From contig NZ_CADFEI010000002.1 of assembly GCF_902833225.1 (NCBI RefSeq), positions 62,001 to 126,000 on the forward strand: a stretch of DNA of 64,000 nucleotides, given 5' to 3'. Position numbers and translations under genes: made by a program. This document shows positions 35,906 through 45,283 of this stretch, piece by piece. The DNA comes from Burkholderia sp. BCC1644 (GTDB lineage: Bacteria; Pseudomonadota; Gammaproteobacteria; Burkholderiales; Burkholderiaceae). Positions within the stretch are counted from its first letter, which is position 1, and each line of letters opens with the position of its first letter. The notes under the pieces were generated by a model, which saw nothing but the letters and a program-made list of their open reading frames with translations, did not search any database and was not told the origin of the DNA.

Positions 35906-37291
35906 TCACGCCTGCAGCGACTTGCCCGGCTCCTTCACGTGCGCGTCGACTTCCATCTGGTAGAAACGCGCGCTGACGAAGCCGAACAGCGTCCAGCCCA
36001 GGAACACGCACAGGCCGCCGAGCATCAGCGCCTGCTCGCCCGAGCTGAACAGCGCATAGAAGCTGTACGCGGTGGCGACCATCGCGATCACGTTCGTCAG
36101 CAGCGCCTTGGCCGGCGGCACCTTTGCAACCTTCTGGATGGTGATCAGCGCGGCCATCGACATCACGTAGGGCACGAGGTTCGTGACGACCGCGAGATCG
36201 ACGATCTTCTGGAACTGGCTGCTCAGTTCCGGGCTGATCGTCATCAGCGCCAGCGCGACCTGCGCGACGAGCAGGATCACCATGCCGACGATCGGCGTGC
36301 CGGTGCGCGTCGCTTTCGCGAACACCGGCAGGAAGTAGCCGACATCCGCCGAGCTCTTGAACACCTGCGCGACCGTGAACTGCCAGCCGAGCAGCGAGCC
36401 GATGCACGCGATCACCATCAGCGCGGTGACGATCGTGCCGACGGTCGGCGTGAACATCGTCGCGAATGCAATGCCGAACGGCGCGTTCGACTTCGCGAGG
36501 ATCGCGTTGGGCACGATGCCCGCGATCACGTTGGTCGACACGATGTAGAAGATCGCCGATGCGATCGTGCCGCCGAGCACGGCGATCGGCACGTTGCGCT
36601 CGGGATTCTCGACGGCATCCGAGTTCGCGCATGCCGACTCGAGGCCGAGGAACGCCCACAGCGTCACCGCGATCGAGCCGCCGACGGCCGGCCCGAACGG
36701 CAGGTTGTTCGGGTTCCAGGCCGCGCCCCAGGTCGCGCCGCTGAACCAGAACCAGCCGATCAGCGACACGACGACGACCGGGACGATCACGCCCCACACG
36801 GTCACCGCGCCGATCCGGCCGGTGATGCGCGAGCCGCCGAAGTTCGCGACCGTCGTGAGCACGAGCAGGAAGATGGTCCACATCCCCGTCTGCAGCGGCG
36901 ACAGCGTTGCGTCGAACAGCACGGTGCCGTAGCCGACCGCCGTGACGCCGATCGCGACGTTGGCGATCACGAGCGACAGCCCGTACGTGTAGTTCGCCAT
37001 GTAGTTGCCGGCCTTGCCGAACGCGTATTCCGCGTAGCCGCCCATCCCGCCCGGCTTGCGGCTCAGCATCCCGCAGCGCGCGAATGCGTAGGCCAGCGCG
37101 AGCGAGCCGCCGGCCGTGACGATCCACGACAGCAGCGAGATCGTGCCGACCTGCGCAAGCTTCGACGGCAGCAGGATGATGCCGGAGCCCATCATGTTGA
37201 CCGCCGTGAGGATGGTCAGCTGCCAGACATTCATCCGGTTCTTCGGCGCGGCCGCCGGGGCCGCGTCGGTCATGCGCGCTGCGTTTTCCAT
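35906..37291 (-). CDS. potE: putrescine/ornithine antiporter
   Basis: A 461-residue APC-family exchanger with 12 helices and a long run of agreement with PotE: MNVWQLTILTAVNMMGSGIILLPSKLAQVGTISLLSWIVT, GGMGGYAEYAFGKAGNYMANYTYG, and LWAFLGLESACANSDAVENPERNVP. It exchanges putrescine for ornithine across the inner membrane. Downstream of adiA by 62 bases on the same strand and near an ornithine decarboxylase. AdiA normally pairs with the arginine/agmatine exchanger AdiC, but this sequence is clearly PotE-like. Confidence 0.9.
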   Translation of the reverse strand: MENAARMTDAAPAAAPKNRMNVWQLTILTAVNMMGSGIILLPSKLAQVGTISLLSWIVTAGGSLALAYAFARCGMLSRKPGGMGGYAEYAFGKAGNYMANYTYGLSLVIANVAIGVTAVGYGTVLFDATLSPLQTGMWTIFLLVLTTVANFGGSRITGRIGAVTVWGVIVPVVVVSLIGWFWFSGATWGAAWNPNNLPFGPAVGGSIAVTLWAFLGLESACANSDAVENPERNVPIAVLGGTIASAIFYIVSTNVIAGIVPNAILAKSNAPFGIAFATMFTPTVGTIVTALMVIACIGSLLGWQFTVAQVFKSSADVGYFLPVFAKATRTGTPIVGMVILLVAQVALALMTISPELSSQFQKIVDLAVVTNLVPYVMSMAALITIQKVAKVPPAKALLTNVIAMVATAYSFYALFSSGEQALMLGGLCVFLGWTLFGFVSARFYQMEVDAHVKEPGKSLQA

Positions 37292-37353
37292 GATGTCGAT
37301 CCTTCGATGTGAGGCCGCCGCGCGGCCGGTCGCTCGTTCGTCCGTTCAGGCGC

Positions 37354-39654
37354 TCACGCCGTCAGGCAGTACACGCGATACGTGCCGTCCTCGACTTCCA
37401 CGCCGTGCGTGTCGTGCGCAAAACCCGGGAAACGCCGGTCGTACGCTTCGAGCGCCTTCAGGTAGCCGAGCACCGGGCCGCCGGCCGGCCCCGCGTTCTC
37501 GCCCGGCATCAAGAGCGGAATGCCCGGCGGATACGGCACGACGCCGGTGGCGACCGTCCGCCCGGCCAGTTCTTCGAGCGTGACCTGCTCGACGCGGCCC
37601 TGCACGAGATGCTCGTACGCGCGCACCGGGCTCATCTCCGGCGTCGGCAGGATCGAGAACGCCTCCGACATCAGCCGCGTCGTGCCGAGTTGCTCCATCG
37701 CCGCGAACATCGTGTCGGCCAGGTCCTTCAGCCCCATGCCCGCATACCGTGAACCGTGCTCCTTCGCGAGCGACGGAATCGCCAGGTCGAGCGGCAGGTT
37801 CGCGTCATAGTCGCGCTTGAAGTCGCACAGCGCGCTGACCAGCGAGCCCCACTTGCCCTTCGTGATGCCGATCGAGAACAGGAACAGGATCGTGAAGTCG
37901 GTCGTCTTCTCGACGACGATCCCGCGCGCATCGAGATACGCGGTCACGACGCTCGCCGGGATGCCGACCGGCATCAGGCCGCCGGCCGGTGCGACGCCCG
38001 GCGTGACGATCGACACCTTGATCGGATCGAGCATGCAGTAGCCGTCTTCGATATTGCCGAAGCCGTGCCATTGCGCGCCGGGGCGCAGCACCCAGCATGC
38101 GGGGTCGCTCGCAAGCAGCTCGGGCGGCGCATCGTGGAACGGCAGCGTGCGGCCCGTGCGCGCCTCGAGCACGGTATCGGGTTGCCAGCATTCGAAGAAC
38201 CAGTCGCCCTTCGCGCCGAATTCGCTGTTCATCCGCGCGATCATCTGGCGGAACGCGACGGCCTCCTCGATCGATTCGTGCGTCAGCGCGGCGCCGCCGG
38301 GGCCGTCCATCATCGCCGCGGCGACGTCGTTCGACGCGATGATCGCGTAGTTCGGCGACGTCGATGCGTGCATCATGAACGTTTCGTTAAACTGACCATG
38401 CGGAATCGGGCTGCGGCCGTCGCGCACGTGGATATACGAGGCCTGCGACAGCGCGGTCAGCAGCTTGTGCGTCGACTGCGTCGCGAACACCGTGGGGCGA
38501 TCCGCGTGATGGTCGCGCGGGTCGCCGTGCATCGCATGGCGGTCGCGGTAGATCGGATTGAAACGCGCGTAGCCGTACCAGGCTTCGTCGAAGTGCAGCC
38601 GGTCGACGCTCGCGCCGAGCAGTTCTTCCACGCGCGTGACGTTGTAGCAGAGGCCGTCGTACGTCGAGTTCGTGATGATCGCGTGCTTCGGCTGGCGATC
38701 GGCCAGCCCGGCCGCGAGCGGGTTCGACGAGATCGCTTCGCGAATCGCCGTCTGCGTGAGGCGCTCGGAGGCGATCGGCCCGATGATCCCGTAGCGGTTG
38801 CGTGTCGGCACGAGGTAGGTCGGGATCGCGCCCGACATCGTCATCGCGTGCTCGGCCGACTTGTGGCAGTTGCGGTCGCACAGCGCGATCTGGTCGCGGC
38901 TCACGCTCGCCATCAGGATGATGCGGTTCGACGTCGACGAGCCGTTCGTCACGTGATAGGTGCGATGCGCGCCGAACACGCGCGCCGCGTAGCGTTCGCT
39001 TTCGCCGATCGGGCCCGAGTGATCGAGCAGCGAGCCGAGTTCGCCGACCGAGATCGACAGGTCCGAGCGGAACAGCGATTCGCCGAAGTATTCGAAGAAC
39101 GCGCGGCCAACCGGCGATTTCAGAAAGCCCGTGCCGCCCGTATGTCCGGGCGTGTGCCACGAGTATTCATAAACGCGGGAGAACTTCGCGAGCGCGCCGA
39201 ACATCGGCGGCAGCACGGTCGAGCGATAGCGTTCGATCGCCGCATGGATGCGCCCGCCGATGAAGTCGGCCGTATCCTCGAGCAGCCACACGAAATCGTC
39301 GACCTGCCCCATCACCGCGGACGGCACCGACGACGCGACGCTGCGGTCGGCCAGCAGGAAGATCGGCACGTTGGCGTTGCGCTGCCTGACCGCGTCGACC
39401 ACGGCCTCGGACGGCCCGTGGCCGTCCACGCCGAGATCCCAGTCGAGCAGCACGCACTGGATCGACGGATCGGAACGGATCAGCATGATCGCATCGTCGG
39501 CGGAGGTCGCCGTGAGCACGTCGATGTCGCGTTGCACGAGCTCCGCGCTCAGCGTACGGACCGCACGCCCGGTCGCCGTTTCCTGAGCGATCTCGTCATC
39601 GACCAGCAGTGCGCGCATGCCGAGACGACGAATGCCACCGGCTGAAGTATTCAT
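37354..39654 (-). CDS. adiA: arginine decarboxylase, AdiA-type (Orn/Lys/Arg decarboxylase class I)
   Basis: A 766-residue PLP enzyme that converts arginine to agmatine with proton consumption. Residues about 13-135 form the receiver-like wing domain (MRALLVDDEIAQETATG; VDDFVWLLEDTADFIGGR). The core has HTPGHTGGTGFLKSPVGR, FDEAWYGYARFNPIY and the PLP lysine K397 in ATQSTHKLLTALSQASY. The C-terminal domain ends PYPPGIPLLMPGEN. By memory it matches E. coli AdiA closely over its full length. GAGGG lies 7 bases before the ATG. It is divergent from the ornithine decarboxylase gene, 513 bases apart. Confidence 0.9.
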   Translation of the reverse strand: MNTSAGGIRRLGMRALLVDDEIAQETATGRAVRTLSAELVQRDIDVLTATSADDAIMLIRSDPSIQCVLLDWDLGVDGHGPSEAVVDAVRQRNANVPIFLLADRSVASSVPSAVMGQVDDFVWLLEDTADFIGGRIHAAIERYRSTVLPPMFGALAKFSRVYEYSWHTPGHTGGTGFLKSPVGRAFFEYFGESLFRSDLSISVGELGSLLDHSGPIGESERYAARVFGAHRTYHVTNGSSTSNRIILMASVSRDQIALCDRNCHKSAEHAMTMSGAIPTYLVPTRNRYGIIGPIASERLTQTAIREAISSNPLAAGLADRQPKHAIITNSTYDGLCYNVTRVEELLGASVDRLHFDEAWYGYARFNPIYRDRHAMHGDPRDHHADRPTVFATQSTHKLLTALSQASYIHVRDGRSPIPHGQFNETFMMHASTSPNYAIIASNDVAAAMMDGPGGAALTHESIEEAVAFRQMIARMNSEFGAKGDWFFECWQPDTVLEARTGRTLPFHDAPPELLASDPACWVLRPGAQWHGFGNIEDGYCMLDPIKVSIVTPGVAPAGGLMPVGIPASVVTAYLDARGIVVEKTTDFTILFLFSIGITKGKWGSLVSALCDFKRDYDANLPLDLAIPSLAKEHGSRYAGMGLKDLADTMFAAMEQLGTTRLMSEAFSILPTPEMSPVRAYEHLVQGRVEQVTLEELAGRTVATGVVPYPPGIPLLMPGENAGPAGGPVLGYLKALEAYDRRFPGFAHDTHGVEVEDGTYRVYCLTA

Positions 39655-40167
39655 GATGTTGCCCTCGCGGTTCCGATGCTTCGATTGTTGTGTTGTTCAT
39701 CTCACGAGCACGCGGACAGCAGGCCACGGTCCACGGCGTGAGACGCTCGCAATTCCGGTTTGATTCGCCATTCAATTCGCTGCCGACTATGCCATAGACG
39801 ACTTTCAATGAAAAGCAGACGATTCGGTGAAGCCGTCGGTCGCTTTCAAAGCTGATTTCATGATTTGATCATTTTTATGTGCACCGCAGCATTTAAATTC
39901 GAGATAACTTGATCATCCTCATCCTGCAATGACATTGTCATTTCCAATCGATTGAATTCACCGGGTTTTGTTGCTAGGATCGGCTGCGCCGTGCGCTGAC
40001 CGGCGCCTGCTGCACCCCGCCGCGCAAGGCCAGCTGGCGCGACGCGCATTCGGCATTCAGCATTCGCGGGAGCATTTGAATCGGCTGCGGTGCATGCCGG
40101 ATCACGCATGGATTGCGTACCGGCACGAATACCGCTCCCGCTTCCGCACATTTACGGGAGAGTTCGC
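39655..40167. other. divergent control region between adiA and the ornithine decarboxylase gene
   Basis: About 513 bases. The stretch 39770-39970 is AT-rich and likely holds promoters for both directions. On the plus strand TTGAAT (39953-39958) followed by AT-poor sequence could be a -35, but no clear -10 follows. The last 80 bases can encode a short peptide overlapping the decarboxylase start, listed separately. Confidence 0.4.
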
Positions 40168-40171
40168 GTGA
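40094..40171 (+). CDS. possible leader peptide overlapping the ornithine decarboxylase start
   Basis: A 25-codon frame starts at the ATG at 40094 and ends with TGA at 40169-40171, overlapping the GTG start of the decarboxylase by 2 bases. The peptide is basic and aromatic, with Arg at positions 10, 14, 16 and 18 and Phe at 17, 20 and 24 in HEYRSRFRTFTGEFA. The decarboxylase ribosome-binding site lies inside it, so its translation would affect decarboxylase initiation. In enterobacteria speF is controlled by the ornithine-sensing leader SpeFL, also basic and Phe-rich. No strong ribosome-binding site precedes this ATG, so it may be chance. Confidence 0.3.
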   Translation: MPDHAWIAYRHEYRSRFRTFTGEFA

Positions 40172-42348
40172 GCCTGTTGAAAATCGCAGTCGAGCCGGCG
40201 CTGATCGGCGCCTTCCTCACCACGCACGAACAGGTCGATGTATTCCAGACCGATTTCACGAATATCGCGGCAATCGTCGTCGGAATTGAATCGGCACAAA
40301 AGGTGCTGAAAACCGTTGAAAAAACCGGGTTCGCGATTCCGTTCTTCGTCGCGGTCGAACCCGACCAGGAAGTGCCGCCGTCGGTCCTGCCGAGCGCGAG
40401 CGGCGTGATCCAGCTCCGGCACGGCGGCCGCCACTACTACGGCCGGCAGATTTCCGCCGCGGCCGACATCTACAGCGAGAACCTGCTGCCGCCGTTCTTC
40501 AAGGTCATGCGCGAATACGTGCAGCGCGGCTACGTCGAGTTCGACTGCCCGGGCCACCAGGGCGGCCAGTTCTTCTCGAATCACCCGCTCGGCCGCATGT
40601 TCTTCGACTTCTTCGGCGAAACCATCTTTCGCGCGGACCTCTGCAACGCGGACGTCCGGCTCGGCGACCTGCTGATCCACGAAGGCCCCGCGCTGGAAGC
40701 GCAGCGCAACGCCGCGCGGATCTACAACGCGGACAAGACCTGGTTCGTGCTGAACGGCACGTCGACGTCGAACAAGGTCGTCACGAGCGCGCTGCTCGCG
40801 CCCGACGATCTCGTGCTGTTCGACCGCAACAACCACAAGTCGGTACACCTCGGCGCGCTCGTGCTGTCCGGCGCGCGGCCGGTCTACCTCGAAACCGCGC
40901 GCAACGCGTGGGGCCTCATCGGCGGCGTCGACAGCGCGGCGCTCGACGAAGCACGCATTCGCGACGCGATCCGCGACGTCGCACCCGAGCGCGCCGACCA
41001 GCCGCGCCCGTTCCGGCTCGCGGTGATCCAGCTCGGCACCTACGACGGCACGATCTACAACGCGCGCGAGATCGTCGACCGCATCGGCCATCTGTGCGAC
41101 TACATCCTGTTCGATTCGGCGTGGGTCGGCTACGAGCAGTTCATCCCGATGATGCAGGACTGCTCGCCGCTGATGCTGACGCTCGGCCCCGACGATCCCG
41201 GCATCTTCGTCACGCAGTCGGTGCACAAGCAGCAGGCCGGCTTCTCGCAAACATCGCAGATCCACAAGAAGGACAGCCACATCGAAGGCCAGAAGCGCTT
41301 CTGCGATCACCGGCGCTTCAACAACGCGTACATGATCCATGCGTCGACGAGCCCGTTCTACCCGATGTTCGCGGCGCTCGACGTCAACGCGCAGATGCAT
41401 GCGGGCCCGGCCGGCAGGCGCCTGTGGCGCGACTGCGTCGCACACGGCGTCGATGCGCGCAAGCTGCTGATGAAGACCTGCCGCCAGATCCGCCCGTTCG
41501 TTCCGCAGCAGATCGACGGCCGCCCGTGGGCCGACTACCCGACCGAGCAGATCGTCGACGACCTGCGCTTCTTCCGCTTCCACCCGGCCGACACCTGGCA
41601 CGGCTTCGAAGGTTATGCGGACGACCAGTATTTCGTCGACCCGTGCAAGCTGCTGCTGACGACGCCCGGCATCGATCGCGACACGCACGAGTACGCGCCG
41701 TTCGGCGCACCGGCGCCGATCCTCGCGCGCTACCTGCGCGAGCACGGCGTCGTGCCCGAGAAAGCCGACCTGTACACGATCCTGTTCCTGCTCACGCCGT
41801 CGGAAAGCTTCGGCAAGCTGCAGCATCTGGTCGCGCACCTCGCGCAGTTCGAGCGCCATCTCGACCAGGACACGCCGCTGCGCGAAGCGATTCCGTCGCT
41901 GTGCGAAGCCTATCCGGAGCTGTACGGCACCATGCGCCTGCGGCAGCTGTGCCAGCGCATGCACGACTTCTACCGCAGCCATGACATGAAGCACCTGCAG
42001 AAGCAGATGTTCCGGCGTGCGCAGTTCCCGAAGCAGGTAATGCAGCCGCAGGCCGCGAATGCCGAGCTGATCCGCAACAACGTCGAGCTCGTCACGCTCG
42101 ACCGCATCGAAGGCCGGATCGCAACCGAAGGCGCGCTCCCCTATCCTCCCGGCATCTTCTGCGTGGTGCCCGGCGAAGCCTGGGGCGGCCCGGCGCTCGA
42201 CTACTTCCGTGCGCTGGAGGCCGGGATCAACGCGCTGCCGGGCTTCGAGCCGGAGATCCAGGGCGTGTACCTTGAAACGAAACCGGACGGCACGAAGCAG
42301 GCGTCGGCGTACGTGGTGGCGGCCGGCGTCGACGCATCACGCGCCTGA
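40168..42348 (+). CDS. ornithine decarboxylase, SpeC/SpeF type
   Basis: A 726-residue PLP enzyme converting ornithine to putrescine. A wing domain (about 1-105) precedes the core: FDCPGHQGGQFFSNHPLGRMFFDFFGETIFRADLCNADV, FDSAWVGYEQFIPMM, and the PLP lysine K354 in VTQSVHKQQAGFSQTSQIHKK. The HKQQ motif is that of ornithine and not arginine enzymes. The start is a GTG at 40168 with GGGAGAG upstream; no ATG gives a proper N-terminus. With PotE nearby it would form a putrescine export and acid-stress system. A hairpin terminator follows. Confidence 0.9.
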   Translation: MSLLKIAVEPALIGAFLTTHEQVDVFQTDFTNIAAIVVGIESAQKVLKTVEKTGFAIPFFVAVEPDQEVPPSVLPSASGVIQLRHGGRHYYGRQISAAADIYSENLLPPFFKVMREYVQRGYVEFDCPGHQGGQFFSNHPLGRMFFDFFGETIFRADLCNADVRLGDLLIHEGPALEAQRNAARIYNADKTWFVLNGTSTSNKVVTSALLAPDDLVLFDRNNHKSVHLGALVLSGARPVYLETARNAWGLIGGVDSAALDEARIRDAIRDVAPERADQPRPFRLAVIQLGTYDGTIYNAREIVDRIGHLCDYILFDSAWVGYEQFIPMMQDCSPLMLTLGPDDPGIFVTQSVHKQQAGFSQTSQIHKKDSHIEGQKRFCDHRRFNNAYMIHASTSPFYPMFAALDVNAQMHAGPAGRRLWRDCVAHGVDARKLLMKTCRQIRPFVPQQIDGRPWADYPTEQIVDDLRFFRFHPADTWHGFEGYADDQYFVDPCKLLLTTPGIDRDTHEYAPFGAPAPILARYLREHGVVPEKADLYTILFLLTPSESFGKLQHLVAHLAQFERHLDQDTPLREAIPSLCEAYPELYGTMRLRQLCQRMHDFYRSHDMKHLQKQMFRRAQFPKQVMQPQAANAELIRNNVELVTLDRIEGRIATEGALPYPPGIFCVVPGEAWGGPALDYFRALEAGINALPGFEPEIQGVYLETKPDGTKQASAYVVAAGVDASRA

Positions 42349-42355
42349 TCCTGAC

Positions 42356-42380
42356 GGGCGGCAGCGCGCCGCCCTTCTTC
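42356..42380 (+). terminator. intrinsic-type terminator after the ornithine decarboxylase gene
   Basis: A perfect 7-base stem GGGCGGC/GCCGCCC with a 5-base loop begins 7 bases after the stop and is followed by TTCTTC, a partial U-tract. Confidence 0.6.
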
Positions 42381-42565
42381 GCGACTGCCGCACGGCGCGG
42401 GCGCCGGCGCCCAGCATCGACCCTTGCGCCCCGCCTGACCGTGCGGTACCGTCCTTCTTTCCGGGATAACCGAAGCCTCGCCTCGAAACCCATCCGTCGA
42501 TTCGATCCGATGCGGCCCCGCCCCTGCCCGGCGCTGTCGTGTCGACCGTACAGGAGGGGTTTGCG

Positions 42566-43729
42566 ATGGACGTTCGCGTGTACCTGCTGGCCGCCGCCGT
42601 GTTCCTGGCCGGCGTCGCCGAAAACATCTGCGTCGGCATCCTGCCGGCGATCTCTGCCGGCCTTCACGTGTCGATTGCGGCCGCCGGCCAGCTCACCACC
42701 ATCTTCTCCGCCGTATTCGCACTGGCCGCGCTCGTTGCGGCCGCCTGCGTCGCGCGCGTCGAGCGGCGCACCGCGCTGCTCGCGGCACTCGGCGCATTCG
42801 CGGCCGCGAACCTGCTTGCCGCCGCGAGCCCTGGTTATGCGAGCCTGTTCGCCGCGCGCGTGCTGATGGCCGCGAGCTGCGCGACGCTGATCCTCGTCGC
42901 GACACGGTTCGCGGCCGAACTCGCCCCCGCGTCGCAACGCGGCCGCGCGATCGGTATCGTGTTCATGGGGATCAGCGCGTCGCTCGTGCTCGGCGTGCCG
43001 ATCGGGATGCGGATCGCCGAATGGGCCGGCTGGCGCGCGGTGTTCGTGTCGATCGCCGTGCCTGCCCTGCCGCTCGGGATCTGGCTCGCCCGCCGGCTGC
43101 CACGCATGGCGCCGGCGTCGGCCGGGATGCCGGCCGGGTCTTCGTATCGTGCCGTGCTGTCACGGCCGCGGCTGCTGGCCGCGCAGCTCGTGTCCATCGC
43201 AATGATCGGCGGGCATTTCACGCTGTTCGCGTATCTCACGCCCTATCTGCAGGCCGTGCTGTCGCCCGGCGCGGCGGCACTCGAAGGGCTGTACGTCGCG
43301 TTCGGGATCGCCGGCGTGACCGGTGCGTGGCTCGGCGGACTGTTCTCGGACCGGCTCGGCGCGTCACGCGCGCTGTGCGCATGCCCGGCCGCGTTTCTCG
43401 TCGCGATGGCCGTGCTGCCGGCGGCCGGCGCATCGCCGCTCGCGTTCGTGCCCGCGATGATGCTGTGGGGCGGCATCAGCTGGTCGATCTCGCCGATCGT
43501 GCAGAACTACCTGATCCACGCCGCGCCGCCGCTGGCCGATGCAAGCGTCGGCATCAACGTATCGGCCATGCATGCGGGTGTCGCGCTGGGGTCGGCGCTC
43601 GGCGGTGTGCTCGTCGGGCGCGACGCACTGCTCGTCACGCCGTGGGCCGGATGCATGCTCGTGACCGTCGCGCTGGCCTGCGCATGCGTCGCGGCGTGTC
43701 CTGCCCGACAGGCCGTGCGGACCTCTTGA
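42566..43729 (+). CDS. MFS transporter, AraJ/Cmx-like (DHA1)
   Basis: A 387-residue inner-membrane protein with 12 helices. N-terminal VYLLAAAVFLAGVAENICVGILPAISAGLHVSIAAAGQLTT is the usual TM1 of the DHA1 AraJ/PbuE group (normally with TE; here AEN). MGISASLVLGVPIGMRIAEWAGWRAVF is the motif-C region in TM5. Substrate could be a drug, sugar or purine ribonucleoside. AGGAGGGG before the ATG at 42566 settles the start. It stands alone between terminator-flanked genes and is convergent with the operon on minus. Confidence 0.83.
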   Translation: MDVRVYLLAAAVFLAGVAENICVGILPAISAGLHVSIAAAGQLTTIFSAVFALAALVAAACVARVERRTALLAALGAFAAANLLAAASPGYASLFAARVLMAASCATLILVATRFAAELAPASQRGRAIGIVFMGISASLVLGVPIGMRIAEWAGWRAVFVSIAVPALPLGIWLARRLPRMAPASAGMPAGSSYRAVLSRPRLLAAQLVSIAMIGGHFTLFAYLTPYLQAVLSPGAAALEGLYVAFGIAGVTGAWLGGLFSDRLGASRALCACPAAFLVAMAVLPAAGASPLAFVPAMMLWGGISWSISPIVQNYLIHAAPPLADASVGINVSAMHAGVALGSALGGVLVGRDALLVTPWAGCMLVTVALACACVAACPARQAVRTS

Positions 43730-43765
43730 ATCACGGCAGGCAGCGCGATGCGCGCGCCCGCCGCA

Positions 43766-44923
43766 TCACCACGCCTGCCGGTAAATCTCCAGCGCGTCGG
43801 CCTCCGTCACCTCGCGCGGATTGTTCACGAGCAGGCGCGTCTGCAACATCGCATCCGACGCCATCCGCGCCAGATCGCTTTCGCCAATGCCGACTTCGCG
43901 CAGTGTGCGCGGAATACCCGTCGCGACGATCAGCCGGTCGATTTCGGCGATCAGCGCGTGCGTGCGCGCTTCGTCGCTGCCCGTCGCCGACGGCGCGACG
44001 ATCGCCGCAAGTTCCGCATACAGCGGCGCGGCGGCCGGCGCATTGAAGCGCAGCACGTGCGGCAGCACCAGCGCATTCGACAGCCCGTGCGGCACGTGGA
44101 AAATGCCGCCGACCGGATAGGCCAGCGCATGCACGGCCGCGACCGGCGCATTCGCGAACGCCTGCCCCGCGAACATCGCGCCGACCAGCATCGCCTCGCG
44201 CGCATGCCGGTTCCGGCCGTCGTCACACGCTGCCAGCAGGTTGCGAGACAGCAGCGTGAGCGCGTGTGTCGCCAGCATGTCGGACACCGGATTCTTCAAC
44301 CGCGCGGACGTATACGCCTCGATCGCATGCACCATTGCGTCGATGCCCGTCGCGGCCGTCGCCGCACGCGGCAGGCCGAGCGTGAGTTCCGCGTCGAGGA
44401 TCGCGACGTCCGCGAACAGGGTCGGCGACACGACGCCCATCTTGCGCGCCTCGCCGACCGTCACGATCGACACGGCCGTCACCTCGGACCCCGTGCCGGC
44501 CGTCGTCGGCATCTGCACGAGCGGCAGCCGCGCGCTCGTGACCTTGTCGACGCCGTACATGTCGGCCAGCGCCTGCTGTCGCGGCGCGAGCACCGCGATC
44601 AGCTTCGCGACGTCCATCGACGACCCGCCGCCCAGGCCGAGCACGATCTCGGCATCGGCCGCGACGGCGCGCTCGGTCGCTTCGAGCACCACGTGCTCGG
44701 GCGGATCGGCGATCACGTCGTCGATCACGGTCACCTGCCAGCCGTGCGCGGCGAGGCTCTCCAGCGCGGGCGCGAGCACGCCGCTGCGATGCAGGAACGC
44801 GTCGGTGACGACGCACAGCCGCACGAGCGCCGGAAAGCGTTCGCGCAACAATGCGCCGAGCCGGCGCGCGACGCCGAATTCGACGATCTGCGTCGGAACG
44901 GTACGGAATTGAAACGGGTTCAT
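43766..44923 (-). CDS. iron-containing alcohol dehydrogenase
   Basis: A 385-residue type III (Fe-ADH) oxidoreductase. The NAD-binding loop LGLGGGSSMDVAKLIAVL lies at about 94-111, then TTAGTGSEVTAVSIV, and metal-binding segments GIDAMVHAIEAY and HGLSNALVLPHVL. It oxidises or reduces a small alcohol or aldehyde at a divalent metal. Last gene of the seven-gene operon; its start overlaps the preceding gene by 4 bases. In this context a glycerol-like or lactaldehyde-like substrate is likely, but not shown. Confidence 0.87.
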   Translation of the reverse strand: MNPFQFRTVPTQIVEFGVARRLGALLRERFPALVRLCVVTDAFLHRSGVLAPALESLAAHGWQVTVIDDVIADPPEHVVLEATERAVAADAEIVLGLGGGSSMDVAKLIAVLAPRQQALADMYGVDKVTSARLPLVQMPTTAGTGSEVTAVSIVTVGEARKMGVVSPTLFADVAILDAELTLGLPRAATAATGIDAMVHAIEAYTSARLKNPVSDMLATHALTLLSRNLLAACDDGRNRHAREAMLVGAMFAGQAFANAPVAAVHALAYPVGGIFHVPHGLSNALVLPHVLRFNAPAAAPLYAELAAIVAPSATGSDEARTHALIAEIDRLIVATGIPRTLREVGIGESDLARMASDAMLQTRLLVNNPREVTEADALEIYRQAW

Positions 44924-45255
44924 CGGGTGCCTCCCGGTGGCGTCGCCGTGCCGGTGTCCGGCTGCACCATGTAGCGCGACACGTCGCGGCGATCGAGCAA
45001 CGGAATGATCGCGCCGATCCCGATCCGCTGGAAATGCGGCGTTTCCCGATGCGCGTCGAGGCCGTCCGCGTCGCGGTAGCGCTCGAGAATCACGATGTGG
45101 TCGGGATTCTCCGGCGAGCGGAAATACGCGTAGTCGAGATTCTTCGGCTCGGCGCGCGTCGCCGGCGCGAGTTCCGCGAGCAGTTCGATTACGCGGTCGC
45201 CGTTGCCGGGCGCTGCGAAGTAATGCGCGATGACCTGCAGGTAAGGTTCGTTCAT
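44920..45255 (-). CDS. antibiotic biosynthesis monooxygenase (ABM)-fold protein
   Basis: A 111-residue ferredoxin-like dimeric alpha/beta barrel protein with the ABM/quinol monooxygenase pattern: LQVIAHYFAAPGNGDRVIELLAELAPATRAEPKNLDYAYFRSPENPDHIVILERYRDADGLDAHRETPHFQ. The His in HRETPHF and the dimer core are conserved features. In catabolic operons such proteins often act on reactive aldehydes or quinols, or are of unknown role. The first Met at 45267 is an alternative start. Confidence 0.83.
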   Translation of the reverse strand: MNEPYLQVIAHYFAAPGNGDRVIELLAELAPATRAEPKNLDYAYFRSPENPDHIVILERYRDADGLDAHRETPHFQRIGIGAIIPLLDRRDVSRYMVQPDTGTATPPGGTR

Positions 45256-45283
45256 GATGCGCTCCATGTTCGACGCAAACCCG

